A stretch of DNA of 64,000 nucleotides from Litoditis marina (taxonomy: Eukaryota > Nematoda > Chromadorea > Rhabditida > Rhabditidae). The position numbers and the translations under genes were made by a program. Below, piece after piece: positions 12,901 to 24,800 of this stretch. Where the stretch lies: positions 34,681,279 to 34,745,278 of the forward strand of contig OZ038434.1 of assembly GCA_964036275.1 (NCBI GenBank), given 5' to 3'. Below the pieces are notes generated by a model. It worked only from the letters and a program-made list of their open reading frames with translations, was not told where the DNA came from and did not search any database. Positions within the stretch are counted from its first letter, which is position 1; every line of letters starts with the position of its first letter.

Positions 12901-15126
12901 TCAAATACGGCGAGAAGTGTTGCAATCCACCATATAATAACCAGTAGGCCAAGTGTTGATATGAATATCAACTAAAAATCATTTTTTAAGATGATTTTAA
13001 TACCAACGTTGTTCCAATTTTCCGCGAAGAAAACCTTGTCCGGTTGAAATACAGAATGACTATACCATTAGTTAATTTTAAAGTGACGTGAAACATGTTA
13101 AGCACAGCAGAACTCAAACGTGCAATGACAAAGTGCACGATTCCTTAGTAGAATGCTCTCACTATTCAAGTTACTTCTAGTATGGTGAATGAGCTCTGGA
13201 AAAATGTTAAATTTTCCACTTATTGAGTACTTCTACTCACAAGTTTATGATTTATATTGTTAAGTTTTGTCTAAACTGTTGTTAGTGTTTACATTATTGC
13301 AGAACACTAGAATTCAACTCAACTATTGGTTGTACTAGTAAATGCCTCCCTGTAGACCTGTAGTCAATCTGAACTATTTATTCGAAACCAACTTGTGTTA
13401 CAGTATAAAAGTACAGGTTATTAAAAGTGATTGAATTAATTTATCCTTTCATTAGTGTGTACGTTTCTCATGCCGACAGCATGTCAAAGTTAGGGTAACG
13501 TCAAAATTAAGAATAATCGAGAATAAAAATGAGATAAACAGTACCCTCCCGCCTTTCCGTTGGCGACGACAATGCTTATCTGTCATCTCTATAAATGGCC
13601 TAAATTATGCCAGCCTCTGATACGATATGAATAGTTATTAGAAGTAATTGAATACGTTTTTCTTTCTCTTAATGTCTCACCTGTCCGGTAAGGAACGGCA
13701 AGAGTAGACATTCATTCTGACGCACCATACCGACAAAATATAGAAAAGTGAGAAAACCGTGAAATATGAAAATACCTGGAAAAACTTTTTTTACATAGTT
13801 CGCTCATTATACATCTGCTTATACTCAATCACACCAACATCCAGTGCATCTCACGCATGCGTGTTAGTATGAATACAAATATTTCAATCAATTATTTCCA
13901 CCCAGATAGGTTTGTAAACAAATCAACTCACTAGAAACAAAAATATAATTGACGTGAATAATAAATGATGGTGATTTATTACGCATTGAGAGAAATTTGT
14001 GAAAATGGGATGTAAAAGTAAGAAGAAAGTTGAGACACGATAATAGAGAATATAGTCACAGAACGAAACATGTACACAATGAACTGGATAAATTGGATAG
14101 CCAACCCTTCGAGTTTACGTTTCATGTTCTACGCGATTATTATAGAATTTGACTAGCAGAGTCAAACTATTTGAACAAACCTTATTTACCTGTAAAATGT
14201 AACCCAAACTGACTCACCCATAAAAATGATGGCCATTATGTTTCCTCGCCTCGATTGTACGTATTCGTGGAGAGCCAGACTTATTTCCACCAGCGCGATA
14301 CTCAGCGAAATAATAGTACACATCAACTGGAACAAAAGTACAACATCTCAATAAAACTAAAGGAATTTTCTTATTTAAAAAGTTCAACTTGTATATAATC
14401 ACATGCATATGTTTAGATTTATTCTGAAAACGATAATATTCTCTACATTGCCTCAAACAGGGGCGGGAAGAGAATGGTTTGAAGTCAAATCCAATACGAC
14501 CCCTTTCCTTTATGAAAATTTAAAAAAAGTCCTTTTTCAAAAAACGAACGCCTTTGATATCTAAAACCGTACAATATTCGACCCTCTCTGGACCAAAAAC
14601 GACCCCCCCCCCCCTTGACTTTTTTGGTTGGCCATATCTGCCCTTCCCTGGCCTCAAAGCAGGCTGCAAACTACAAACACCACCTGTCTTCAAATGGCCA
14701 GGTCTCGTCTGCACATGGTGGCAAGAATATCGGGCACGATTTGTTTTGCCTCGTTTCCCAACAGAGAAACTGCTCTGTGTTTCATGAACTGTTCCAAGTT
14801 TTAATTGTGTCGTTAAATTGTCTCATACTGTGACCATGAAGTATTTCTTGTAATTCATGATTGTGGCAGTGTAGCTATTCAAAATATCGGAAAACCAAAG
14901 ACAAAAAGTGGACGAGTAAAAAAAACTAAGCTCAATCTGGTTCTGTAGTTTCTCACGTATTTTGTGCGGTCGTTTGACGCATTCTCTGATTTATTGATGT
15001 ATACTACATTTCGTTCTCAAGCACACCACGTGATCAACTATGAAATTTCCAACTGTTCAGAAATGAATGCCTCACCCTTAGCGTGGGCTTGTACTTTTTG
15101 CATCCGGTCTCATACGTTCGCAACAT
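9950..15126 (-). CDS. Four-transmembrane-helix protein (6 exons)
   Basis: Exons in transcript order: 15076-15126, 14218-14326, 13681-13775, 12875-12971, 10221-10350 and 9950-10007. Junction phases 0, 1, 0, 1 and 2 all agree, and the frame ends in TGA. The start ATG lies 12 bp behind a GTTACAG acceptor, which fits trans-splicing. The protein is about 179 residues: a basic N-terminus (MLRTYETGCKKYKPTLR), then helices around LMCTIISLSIALVEI, IMAIIFMGIFIFHGFLTF, LIFISTLGLLVIIWWIA and FFIFAGIALFFLFLITA, ending in an acidic then basic tail. The spacing fits a small tetraspan protein with both ends cytosolic; I see no tetraspanin CCG motif, so the family stays open. The intron before exon 5 carries a 2.1-kb TIR block. 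Confidence 0.75.
11053..11117. repeat. 31-bp tandem duplication
   Basis: The unit AAATTTGATTGTTTCATGCC + AATTTTCGGAC occurs twice in a row. Confidence 0.85.
11653..11853 (+). repeat. tRNA-derived dispersed element, copy C
   Basis: Best preserved copy. It has CTAATAGCGCAGTGGTTA (A-box-like, about 11757) and GGTTCGATTCC (B-box, about 11803). It ends in CACTCACTATAC. It lies in an intron of the four-helix membrane gene, inside the TIR block at 10571-12660. Confidence 0.7.
12685..12855. repeat. TIR element M10, copy 2
   Basis: Same family as 5718-5859, here 171 bp. The left arm segment with CTTAAAATACCGG is partly duplicated. It sits 20 bp from an exon of the four-helix membrane gene. Confidence 0.75.
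13535..13575 (-). repeat. tRNA-derived element, short fragment
   Basis: Only the tRNA-distal end is present (ACAGTACCCTCCCGCCTTTC followed by CGTTGGCGACGAC). A similar fragment lies at 23862-23902. Confidence 0.6.
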
Positions 15127-16020
15127 CTTGGACAACTTCTGTAACGTGAATTGAATTGCTCGGAAAATTCGAGTAGTAGTCCAGTTTTGTGAAAAAAACC
15201 TATACACAAAAAGGAATTCTCAAATTTCACTATGTATGAACAAAAACAAGAAAGCACAACATGAAAACTCTGGAGCAAATATCATTAATGTTATTGAGCA
15301 GTTATGAGCTAGGTCTGTTTTTTTCGGAAAGGAAAACTGTTCATTCAGAACACCGGGTTGGATAATAGGCTGCAAATTCATATTTACAATCGTGGACAAA
15401 TTTAGACCCGTGTATCCTAGGCTGCAAGAGTCCTTCACAGTATTTCTCCATTATATCACAGCACTTTGACAGAAACAACAAAAAAGTTCTCACAAAAACA
15501 TGGACATTGCTAGCGGGGGGTATTTCATTATGAGCATTTTTGAATGACACACAAATCGAAGACATATTCCATCATCACGGCATCCACAATTGATGAAGAA
15601 GAGATTGAATTTCGTTATTTTACTCATTCATGCGATACTTATTCTCCATCAAAAAAAGTGTTCTGTTAACAATTCAAAAAAAGAAAGTTGTAATGTCTGA
15701 TTCGCGCAATCGTTGCACACTATAGAAAACACAAAAGAGTATCATTTACGTTTAGAGTACAAACTGAAAAATGGAATTCCCGGTGATGGCCACTTAATTA
15801 AAACTCACGCTAACAGAAAAACGTGTGCAACACAATCAGCTTACATGTTCTGTTATTGATCTAAGTTTTGAACTCGAGAACTACGTGGGACGTGGAAATC
15901 GAATTCGAGAGATGCGTTAATGCGGGATAGATTAGTTTAATTGAGGCGAATGCGAATGGAAGCTATGACGAGTCGAGTTTATTGGGCGGCCATAGCCAGA
16001 AACAGCTGTCTCGCCGACAA

Positions 16021-16400
16021 ATTGAAATAAACAAAATGGAAAGGAGCATATACGAAGAAATTTAAGTACGTAAACTATTGAAACACAACAGTGATTGTGC
16101 ACTCTATCACTACACGTTATTTAATTTTAACAAATTTTTGAAACTTCAAAATTGAAATAAACAAAATAGAAAGGAGCACACAAGAAGAAACCTTAGTACG
16201 TAAACTATTGAAACACAAGAGTGATTGTGCACTCTATCACTACACGTTATTTAATTTAAATAAATTTTTGAAACTCTAAACTTGAAATAAACAAAAGGAT
16301 CACACAAGAAGAAACAGTACGTGAACTATTGAAATACGCAGTGGTTGGGCACTCTATCCCAAATGTTATAAAATTACAATAAATTTATGAAACTCTAAGT
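16021..16400. repeat. 130-bp tandem repeat, three copies
   Basis: Units begin TTGAAATAAACAAAA at about 16022, 16152 and 16282. They share ACGTGAACTATTGAAA-like and GTGATTGTGCACTCTATC blocks. Copies 1 and 2 are close to identical; copy 3 is diverged and slightly deleted. Confidence 0.9.
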
Positions 16401-16493
16401 TTTTTTGGAGCATGAATAGTTTAAACTCATAAATCAGCTCACGCACACAAAATATGCGCAGTTATAGTTCCTGACACTGTTTCTGGAAATTTA

Positions 16494-16718
16494 GTGTGTA
16501 ATTTTGTTGATTTGAAAGAGGATGCTATACTGCAATACACTCCACGAAAAAAAGGGGGTCAATGTACATCAAAGAAAGCATCTAAGAATGGAGCAAAGTG
16601 CAGCGTAAACTTTTATATGGATAATGATAATGAGTTCTCGGAAGTTCCAAAAGTATATTCAAACCTTGTTCGAAAGATCAAACAAACCAGCTATGGGTTT
16701 GATGGCATTGAAAGCTGA
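16494..16718 (+). other. Unassigned Lys-rich open frame
   Basis: A 74-codon frame rich in Lys, Ser and Asn that begins at a GTG and ends TGA. The codon pattern looks protein-like (EVPKVYSNLVRKIKQ), but I cannot place convincing flanking exons. It may be a relic exon or chance. Confidence 0.2.
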
Positions 16719-18402
16719 GCTATCAGTTGTTGCTTCGCAAAACAATCTGATTAATTTGTTTTGCGACTTTCTTTTCTAGCAACTGTTTTTCCCTGATCCC
16801 TAATAGGATTTTTCCTATGTTCGCATTCTGTTTCGGTTTTAATTGGTCACCATCATTAATTTTCGAATAAAATGGAACACCGCACGTACACTGGGAGTGA
16901 TAAGTCAACACAGAGTGATGTTTCAAAATTGATTTCTAATAGGATTTTTGCCAGAAAAAAACTTTCAGTTGTATTCAAAGCGGTCATTAGTGATTTGGCC
17001 GAGCTAATCGCTCAACTTGCTTGCACAGATGTCTAAGTTATATCTATATATTTTGGTTGGAATAATCAATTTTCTTTTTTACCTAGGTGGTATCAATGAT
17101 GTTTTGACTTGTTCATTAGGAAACATTTTCTTCTTACCAGAAAAATTACTGTTTCTGTCAACTCGCATCCCTATGGGGAAAACTGAGAGAAGCTAAATGG
17201 TGATCGACATTCTTCTATTTCTGCATTTCAAATGAATCAAAATTTTACCTCGTGCTTCAATTTTCTACTTCATGATTAATTGTGTCAACGTTGAGGAATG
17301 TTAGTGTAATGCAACAGACTGAACCCATTAGTTGGTAAATGGTGTTCGGATTGCAAATAAACAAGAATAGATAGGAGATAAATCATTTGTCAGTGGCCAG
17401 CCGCAGAAGATGGGCATAACTTGAGTTGAGAGACAACTCAAACAATTATGCTCGATTCAGCAGAATCCTCGCCTAAACGAGTTACGTGAAAATCAAACCA
17501 CTAACTTAGTAAACTTAATGGTCCACTTAAAGCATGTTGTGAAATTGTTGAACGTCCATAAGTACAACGGACAGGTAACCTGTCTTCAATTGATCTACAT
17601 AGGTACAGGGGATTTTCGATCTAACCTAATGTTTTGGTGACTAGAACAGTTTTTCGGCATATCCTCTGCTTTTCAGTTACCAAAACAAACTTCGGCGATT
17701 GGCTTGAAAATGAAAAAAATAATCGGTTGAAACTCCATTCCTACATTTGCAATCAAAGTATTTCTCTATGTGGTACTGATCCTATTGAAGTAGACTTGTG
17801 TTTTGCATAAAATCTTAAACGTACTCTTGTTGAACCCTGAAAGTAACTGTAAAATTGTGACCTCACGGGATTGTTGAAGAGAAAACACTTGTTTGAGAGA
17901 AAATTCGTTCAGAAATTGACTACATTCAGCAATACACAGTGTTGTTGAGTGAGAAGCACATGCGATGAGAGACTGATAAATTCATTCCGCACCCCAGCAC
18001 CACTCATTTGAGACAGCAAATTAATGAAGTGTACACTTAAGAAGCCAACGAAATCAGCTTCATATATCATTAATGGCTAGTGGGTACATGCATTAAAGCT
18101 ACAGAGGAATGAATAGACAAGGCATCATGTTTAATATTGGAAAAATGGGTAATTTTATCTGTTGCTGAAGAGCATTCTAGAAAGTTCTGCTGGCAGTCTC
18201 GTTTCAAAGGAACTGTCTTGTGATATAAATGACACTCGATCACAATATAAGTCGCACTGCAGATGATATATTTTTTTATTCTGTAGAAAAGTATGTGGTA
18301 ACAAAAAATAACACAGCAAATGCAGACCTATGAGGCCGCAGACAGTCTGAGAATGGTGCGTCTCTCTGACCTGAACACTATCTGAACTAGACTGCTAAAA
18401 AG

Positions 18403-18492
<90 letters not shown>

Positions 18493-18519
18493 CTGGTATA
18501 TATATATATATATATATAT

Positions 18520-18562
<43 letters not shown>
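18403..18562. repeat. (TA)n microsatellite with palindromic core
   Basis: About 160 bp of TA repeats interrupted by TTTCTGGTATATA near 18491. The mirror sequence TATACCAGAAATTT closes the right end (18560-18574), so the segment can fold as a large hairpin. Confidence 0.9.
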
Positions 18563-18565
<3 letters not shown>

Positions 18566-18603
18566 AGAAATTTGTAAGATTTAGCCTACAATATCCTCAG
18601 TTA

Positions 18604-18795
18604 CTATCTGCAACGATTTTCGCGCCGCCGTATTGTCCAAAAAGAACTACAAAATATGTGTGGCATTTGCTTGCAAATGACTACAGCAATGCCAAACATA
18701 CCCCAGGACACGAACATGATCACTCCTGTCTGAGGCAACTGTGTTGTCTGAGAGTCTTCCATGAGTGAATTAGGCAAATGGTAGTGCCCTAACAT
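18604..18795 (-). CDS. Short single-pass membrane protein, single exon
   Basis: An ATG frame of 63 codons lies directly behind an AATTTCCAG acceptor, which fits trans-splicing. A polar N-terminus (PNSLMEDSQTTQLPQ) is followed by one hydrophobic helix (GVIMFVSWGMFGIAVVIC, about residues 24-41) and a basic Cys-containing tail (WTIRRRENRCR). I found no polyadenylation signal before the TA repeat. It could also be one exon of a longer gene. No family recognised. Confidence 0.4.
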   Translation of the reverse strand: MLGHYHLPNSLMEDSQTTQLPQTGVIMFVSWGMFGIAVVICKQMPHIFCSSFWTIRRRENRCR

Positions 18796-18975
18796 ACTGG
18801 AAATTTGTCCCGAAGCGAGATGGGTGTGTTATACTCGATCAACCAAAAATATCTCAACATTTTTGTTGAATGCACCCCAAACAATGTTAAGAAGCGAATA
18901 CTGCATTCAGAACAACTGAATAGTTGTAGTAAAATATTGGTCTAGCGGGGCAGTTATGCAGCCAAAATGGAACAA

Positions 18976-19085
18976 GGTTGCATGCGTACAAAACTATCGG
19001 TTGCTTTCAAATGCAAGCGGGTTTGCATGCAACCAGAAAATGGTTGCATTTGAGATGCAACCAGTGATTTTGTACACATGCAACC
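18976..19085. repeat. 110-bp foldback element
   Basis: The inverted ends read GGTTGCATGCGTACAAAA and, inverted, TTTTGTACACATGCAACC. Further GCATGCAACC and GGTTGCAT motifs lie inside. No coding capacity. Confidence 0.65.
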
Positions 19086-19446
19086 TGGTTGTCTTTTGGT
19101 TGCATGTGTAATTGGCTGACTAACGGCTACACAAAAAGTACGTCTTATCAACTAGCTTTAATCACTCATGGATCTTTACTTTCATTAACTTCTGCTGTAA
19201 CATCTAAAAGAAATTGTACAACGGAGGACAAACAAAACAATAATGTCTATTTTCAGAGTAATCGCCAATCAAAATCGAATCAACTGTGCCTGTGTTTTTC
19301 ACGGTTTCACAATTTGTTCTAAAATGCATAATATGTACACATTTCCTATTGTTAGTTACAGTGTCCATTTTCTATTCACCTGACTCGCGTTTTCCATCAT
19401 GTATACCAGTGCCAGTTTTCCCAACAACACGATTTCCATAAATGTT

Positions 19447-19452
19447 TTTATT
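19447..19452 (-). terminator. Polyadenylation signal of the zinc-finger gene
   Basis: AATAAA on the minus strand, 20 bp after the stop codon at 19472-19474. Another AATAAA-like site at 19954-19959 lies in the last intron and could serve an alternative 3' end. Confidence 0.55.
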
Positions 19453-19471
19453 AACTATATTTATAAAAAAA

Positions 19472-21862
19472 TCAGGGGCATTCGTTGTCGGGGACTTCTT
19501 CACAGTCTAGTCCATTGTTCACGCGTACAAGCCGATCTGGAATGAAAACAGTGAATCGTTTTTCTCCCATAAAACTTTGTGTCTTGGTTGTTCTGATATT
19601 GACCCGACTCGCCCCCTACATTATCCTGCTTTTGTGAATAACGGGCTATTTCTACGATTGATAAACTGAGAAGTACAAACTTTAGTTACCTCGGATTATC
19701 GATCTATATGTCTGACAGGGTGCCCTCATCAGTAGATGATGAGCCCTCATCAGTAAATGATGACCTGTTATAATGAACTAGTAAAACTTAATAAAGTTAT
19801 AGTCTGGCCTAGTCATTGATAAATGGCAATAGGAGGTTGGAATCTCAAGCAGTGCACAGTGAAACTACAGATAGTAAAACAAAAAATGCATACAAGTATA
19901 GGAGATAAGAATCGTTGAAACGATTCTAAGACCAAATGAACATTTATAACATCTTTATTTTAATAAAAACACAGTTCATTCATAATTCAACGAAACATGC
20001 AACATTACCAACAAAACATACAAAGAAAACACAAACAAAATAATTATTGCGATATTGTACCGGTTTGAATAATGCACCAGGAATAATACAGAGAAAAGAA
20101 TACAAAAAATAATAGTGTTCAGATGAATGTGGAGACTAACAAAGTCTACAAATAGAGATCACAAATATATGACAGATCATGTGTTAAGATTCCTAAATTT
20201 CATTTTGATTGCGAATACTGGTATTGTATGCCTGCCAATCGACCGGTAGTCCGAGGGAAACCGCCAGTTCCGGCCCGGCGTCCACTTGGAGAGCTCCGCC
20301 GTCTGGAGAGCTTCTCTGATGGTAGTGAATGATCTGAAATCAGTCAATGAGCGGTTAGAAAACGGACACTCTCAATTTTAAAATACGAAAATTTGGCGAA
20401 CTTCTTGTTGCCCTCAACATCGTTGCTACTTCTGACGTTCTAAAACTCAAAAAACTTGTAAATTGACCAAAATTCAGAAACGAATGTTCAAATAGAAAAA
20501 TCGATTTTATAGAAAAGATTTTCAAAAGTTTGAATTGCTTGTAAAATAATCTCAAATAAAGTTAACTGAAATAGTCATTTTCGGTAGTTGTCCATGTTTT
20601 TTTAATCAGATGTTTGCATTTTGCAATAACACGAATTCGTTCTCTCAAAGTGTCTGAAATAACCTTATGTTTGGTGGCCACGTGTACCCGCAGGTCATCA
20701 TAGGCCTCTCGACACGCTAGACATGTTCCTCTTTGCGCACGTCCATTCGGGAACTGCCGGGGGTGATCTTTCACGCAATGCTCCATGAGGTTTTCATCCT
20801 TAATTAATTATTCTACTTTTTAGTTCATGAATTTGAACAACAATCTAACGTTATCGAAATAATAGTTACTTAATAAAAATAGTTGCTTAATAATAATTAT
20901 ATTTTACAACAACTATCCGAGCCGTCTATTACGACATTGAGATAATTACATGACCCCACAATGAAAAGTGGACTTACCGTATAGGGATGGAGATATGAAT
21001 GAGTGAGCTCTGTTACCAGCTCATTATTCCGCCATGAAGACATCGCGCCAAGCAGAGAATGCGGATTGACAGCCAAATGCTAAGCACTACCCCTAGTATT
21101 AGTCGAACAATACAAATATTTGAATAGATGGTCGATTGAAAAATAACTCACCACAGGTCCGGGGTCGACCCGCTCCATGCACAGACGACAGAAGGCTACT
21201 CTTCTCAGGGAATGTACCAACTCATGGTTGACTTTCACTGAATTCTGAACACCAGCGCTCCATGGGTCGGCTACTCCGCACAGATAACAGCACTTTGTTA
21301 TCTCTCCATCTCTATAAAGTTTCAAAATGTGAGAGCTCTCCTCGATGCTCATATCATTGAAAGAAGCAAACAAATGAGTGAAAAAGTTTAGTACAGAATA
21401 GAGCTATTGAATGAACGACAAAGTGTACCTAAATGAAAATGTATCACTCAAGGATTAAGTTTGACATTACACCGATTATATTTCTAGGTTTGACAATATA
21501 AAAGTAGAATTACTAACTTGTGTCCCAAATCGTGGGCTGTAGCCTGCTGGGGAGTCGCGAAGTGTGTGGCGCAAAAACTGAAAAAAAGCATATAATTCAA
21601 ACCATCTATCGAAAATAGGAATTGAACACTAGTTCGACTTTTTGACACGAATTTTCCGGATGGTCGAAATCACAACTAGATTATCGAAAAACTAACACGA
21701 AAATAAAATTAACAACATATGAACAGAAAACTAACTCAGATTCATTGCCCAACTCCGCCCGGTGCGTTTTGTTCACATGTCGGCGAAGACTGAGAACGTC
21801 CTGGAACTGGTCGGCACATCCTCGAACCGGGCAGCGTAGACAGTAGGTGACCCGGTTCACAT
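19472..21862 (-). CDS. Zinc-finger gene, C-terminal exons
   Basis: Exons 19472-19536, 20219-20333, 20664-20798, 20978-21079, 21152-21311, 21518-21577 and 21736-21862. Finger-like cores: CPVRGCADQF...HVNKTH, CATHF...HDLGH, CYLCGVADPW...HELVH, CRLCMERV, and CLACREAYDDLRVHVATKH. The last of these contains LACRE, and the end of the protein contains LDCEE; both fit LXCXE. The LDCEE copy is followed by acidic residues and is the better pocket-protein ligand. The exon 20664-20798 acceptor (TTAATTAAG) is weak, and exon 20219-20333 is open in all three frames; I chose the frame that joins both neighbours in phase. Confidence 0.65.
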
Positions 21863-24800
21863 CTGTAAAAATGCATTTCTCTAGCGAAAAAATATTAAAT
21901 GATATATATATATATTGCACCATTTATCGATTACTCCATTTCTTTATTTGTCCAGATCTTTGATGTTTGCATCATAATCTCGCATTATCTACCAGCATAT
22001 ACAAAAAATGCGTATGATCAAAAATACGCAGAAAACGCTGTTCACAACAGTTTGACGAATTCCATACTCACCATTGCAATGGTCTCTCAAGGCATGTTTT
22101 ACAGCTTCTACTTCGTTCTTGGATCGGTGCCAACACAAGGTGCACGCCCAGCTGTCAGGTGATGCGTGCATCTGGTGCTTTCGGATGTCCGCGGTGCTTC
22201 GCAACACTGCGTTTCCACACGACTGAAAAACAGTAGGTTGATTGATACAACAATGTTATAACACCCGTTCTATCTCAGAATGATTTTCTGGGATTTCGAG
22301 AGTTTTCGACTAGTCGTCAGCTCGAAAACTCTGTCCAAACTCGAAAAGTGCAATTCTAAAACTTGTTTTACTCTGACCTCGAAATTCAACCCAGATTTCA
22401 CTGAAATTCTATTTACTGATCAACTCACGTCATTCTTGCATCTGTTCTCCTGCTTCAGGCCAGACAGAAACTGGACCGCTTTATTGAATGGACTCGCCAG
22501 ATTCTTGGATTCCTTAAAACAAACGCACTCAACAGAACGCTTAGATTCGGCAATAATGAAAAAAAATCGAGGTTCACAAATTAACAACTTTTTTTTTACT
22601 ACAAAAGGAGTTTCGCCCGAAAAAAAAGGTAGTTTTAGGAAAATGCGACCTGAACCAAATACAGGCAAATTCAACAAATTTCACGAATTTCGTTAACCCT
22701 GCCAGTTAACCGTTAACCATTTTTTTACAGTTAACCATTTTTCTATTAACACTTTGGTAAACGTTTTTTCTAACGTCTTTTGCGCAAAATTCGCGGTTAC
22801 CAAGTGGTTAACAAAAGTGTTAACCATTTTGGTTTACGGTTAACTGGCGCGGTTAACAAAAAACGCGGTTAAATGAAGAATTCGCCCGAAATTCATCAAT
22901 TGCAATCACCGCTAACCACAAATACACTCACTGTCCATCACCTTTTTTCCACATATAATGACTATAATGACCCATTTCGGCTAAGCTAAACACCATAACG
23001 CGCTGCTAAGTTCATCGAGTGAAGAAAGCATATAACTCACATTGGAATACGCCATCAACATTCCTAGATAATTGATCGGATAGCGGAGAATGTCCTTGAC
23101 GAATCCGTGATAGTCCGCGAATAAACCTTCCGTATCTTGTAGAATGAACTGGAAGTGAGCATATAAACAAAATAGAGACTCGTTCACGTATCCAAACGCA
23201 AACGCTAATAAACGAGAGAAAACTGCCTCATAAGTGACAAGAACTGCATCTGATGGTCTTTTGAGAGAGACAATTTTCCCGAAATTTCAGCTAAAAAGCG
23301 AATTAGCTCACCCTGAGATCGTTTCCAACAAGGACCTTCTCTGGATTGAAGTGGCGAAGGCAGAGATAAAGAATGACCGGGACCGTGGTCAACTGAAAAG
23401 ATATAATAAGAAGAATGGCCAACGATATGCAACTTTCACTCTGGAACTAACCCACTTTTTTGATAAAAATAAATTGAACACAAAAGTCGACTGAAAAAAC
23501 TGAAAAAGTTGATAAAAACACAAAGCATGTTCAAATTAGGACCATTATGTTGACCAATACCGACGCATCGGTCCTTTGGACTGGAATTAAAAATGTATTG
23601 CAGGACCGAAGCGTTGGAATTGGTTCAAATAATCGTTCTTCTCTAAGCGTACCGGGAGACCCTCAACTCAAGTCAAAACCCCACCTCTTTGCAATGTTGG
23701 ATGATGTTCAACGGGGCACCATTCGATAGTTTTCGGAGCCAATTGTTCCTATCCGCGCCCATTGGTGGCATCTGTACCAGAAAGTGCGCGCTCATCGGTC
23801 CCACCGTTTGACAGAGACAACAGCGAACCTGAAAATAGACAGTTTCATAAACAGGTGGTATATACAGTTCTCTCCCGCCTTCCCGCTGGCGACGACTATA
23901 CATGTGTCAATTATTAAATGGAGCAACTTCAAACGATTCAATTGACGATTTCGTGTGTTTTGTTTTCGCGCTATTCGGCGCCTGTTCCGAGCACCCGAAG
24001 ATAAAATTCAATTTTGAAAATATGAATCTATACATCACTATAATATATATAATACTGAACGTACTGAATGACGTCATATTAAAAAAACGTGATACGCGAC
24101 TAGATATAAGAATCCTCAGTTGTATTTTTGTGGATGGAGAGCTTTAAACTGTGTGAATGAAGTGCTGCTTTCTTAGAAACCAAAGATGGAAATTCAGTTG
24201 ATCTCGAGAAACACAAAATATTTCGTTTACAAAGTTCAGTAGACCACGAATTAACCAGATGATGCACTTTGTAATGAAAGCGTATAGTTGAAACTACTTC
24301 GAAACGGTTCAAAAGAAAAAAAATCAGAATAACGTACGGGTGTTACAAGTCCCGGCCGTGGTGCATTCACAGTAGATGGGACAGCCCTGTTCGCTCCGGA
24401 TGTGCTGGGACCAGCCGAGCTGACACTCCCAATATTCGCGAATTGTCGTCTCAGATTTGCAAAGTAATTTTGCAGTCGTGGATCGCGTAACTGTAAATCA
24501 TGTAACTGCAGCATATAGATTGTTAGAGTTAGAAATGAAAACAATTATTTCAAGGATAATTCTTTTTTTTCACCCGAAAAAATCCTAGAGTCGAACTTTC
24601 TCTCTCCATGTTCGAGGCCCACTCGGCCAGCCTTGACCTAACGATTGCTACAACTGCACCGCGAGACGATCGCAACACATTCAAAAGACATGCATTACTT
24701 TCTGCACTGCTGAGAACTGCAAGTTGGGCCCGCATCTATAGGAAAGCTTATCAACACTCACGCGCGTGAGAAAAATCTCATTATTATACAACGCGTTAAC

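Larger units (their letters stand above)
15140..18600. other. Gene-poor stretch
   Basis: No supported multi-exon gene. It holds a 130-bp tandem repeat (16021-16400), an isolated + strand open frame of 74 codons (16494-16718, Lys-rich, no recognised domain, unclear splice sites) and a TA microsatellite at the right end. Confidence 0.45.

Noticed and set aside
15054..15155. A + strand frame (MNASPLAWACTFCIRSH) similar to the finger exon at 22072-22222, suggesting a pseudogene exon.
   Set aside because: The similarity is short, and the same DNA on the minus strand is the first exon of the four-helix gene with good splice sites and a start codon. Chance is the simpler reading.
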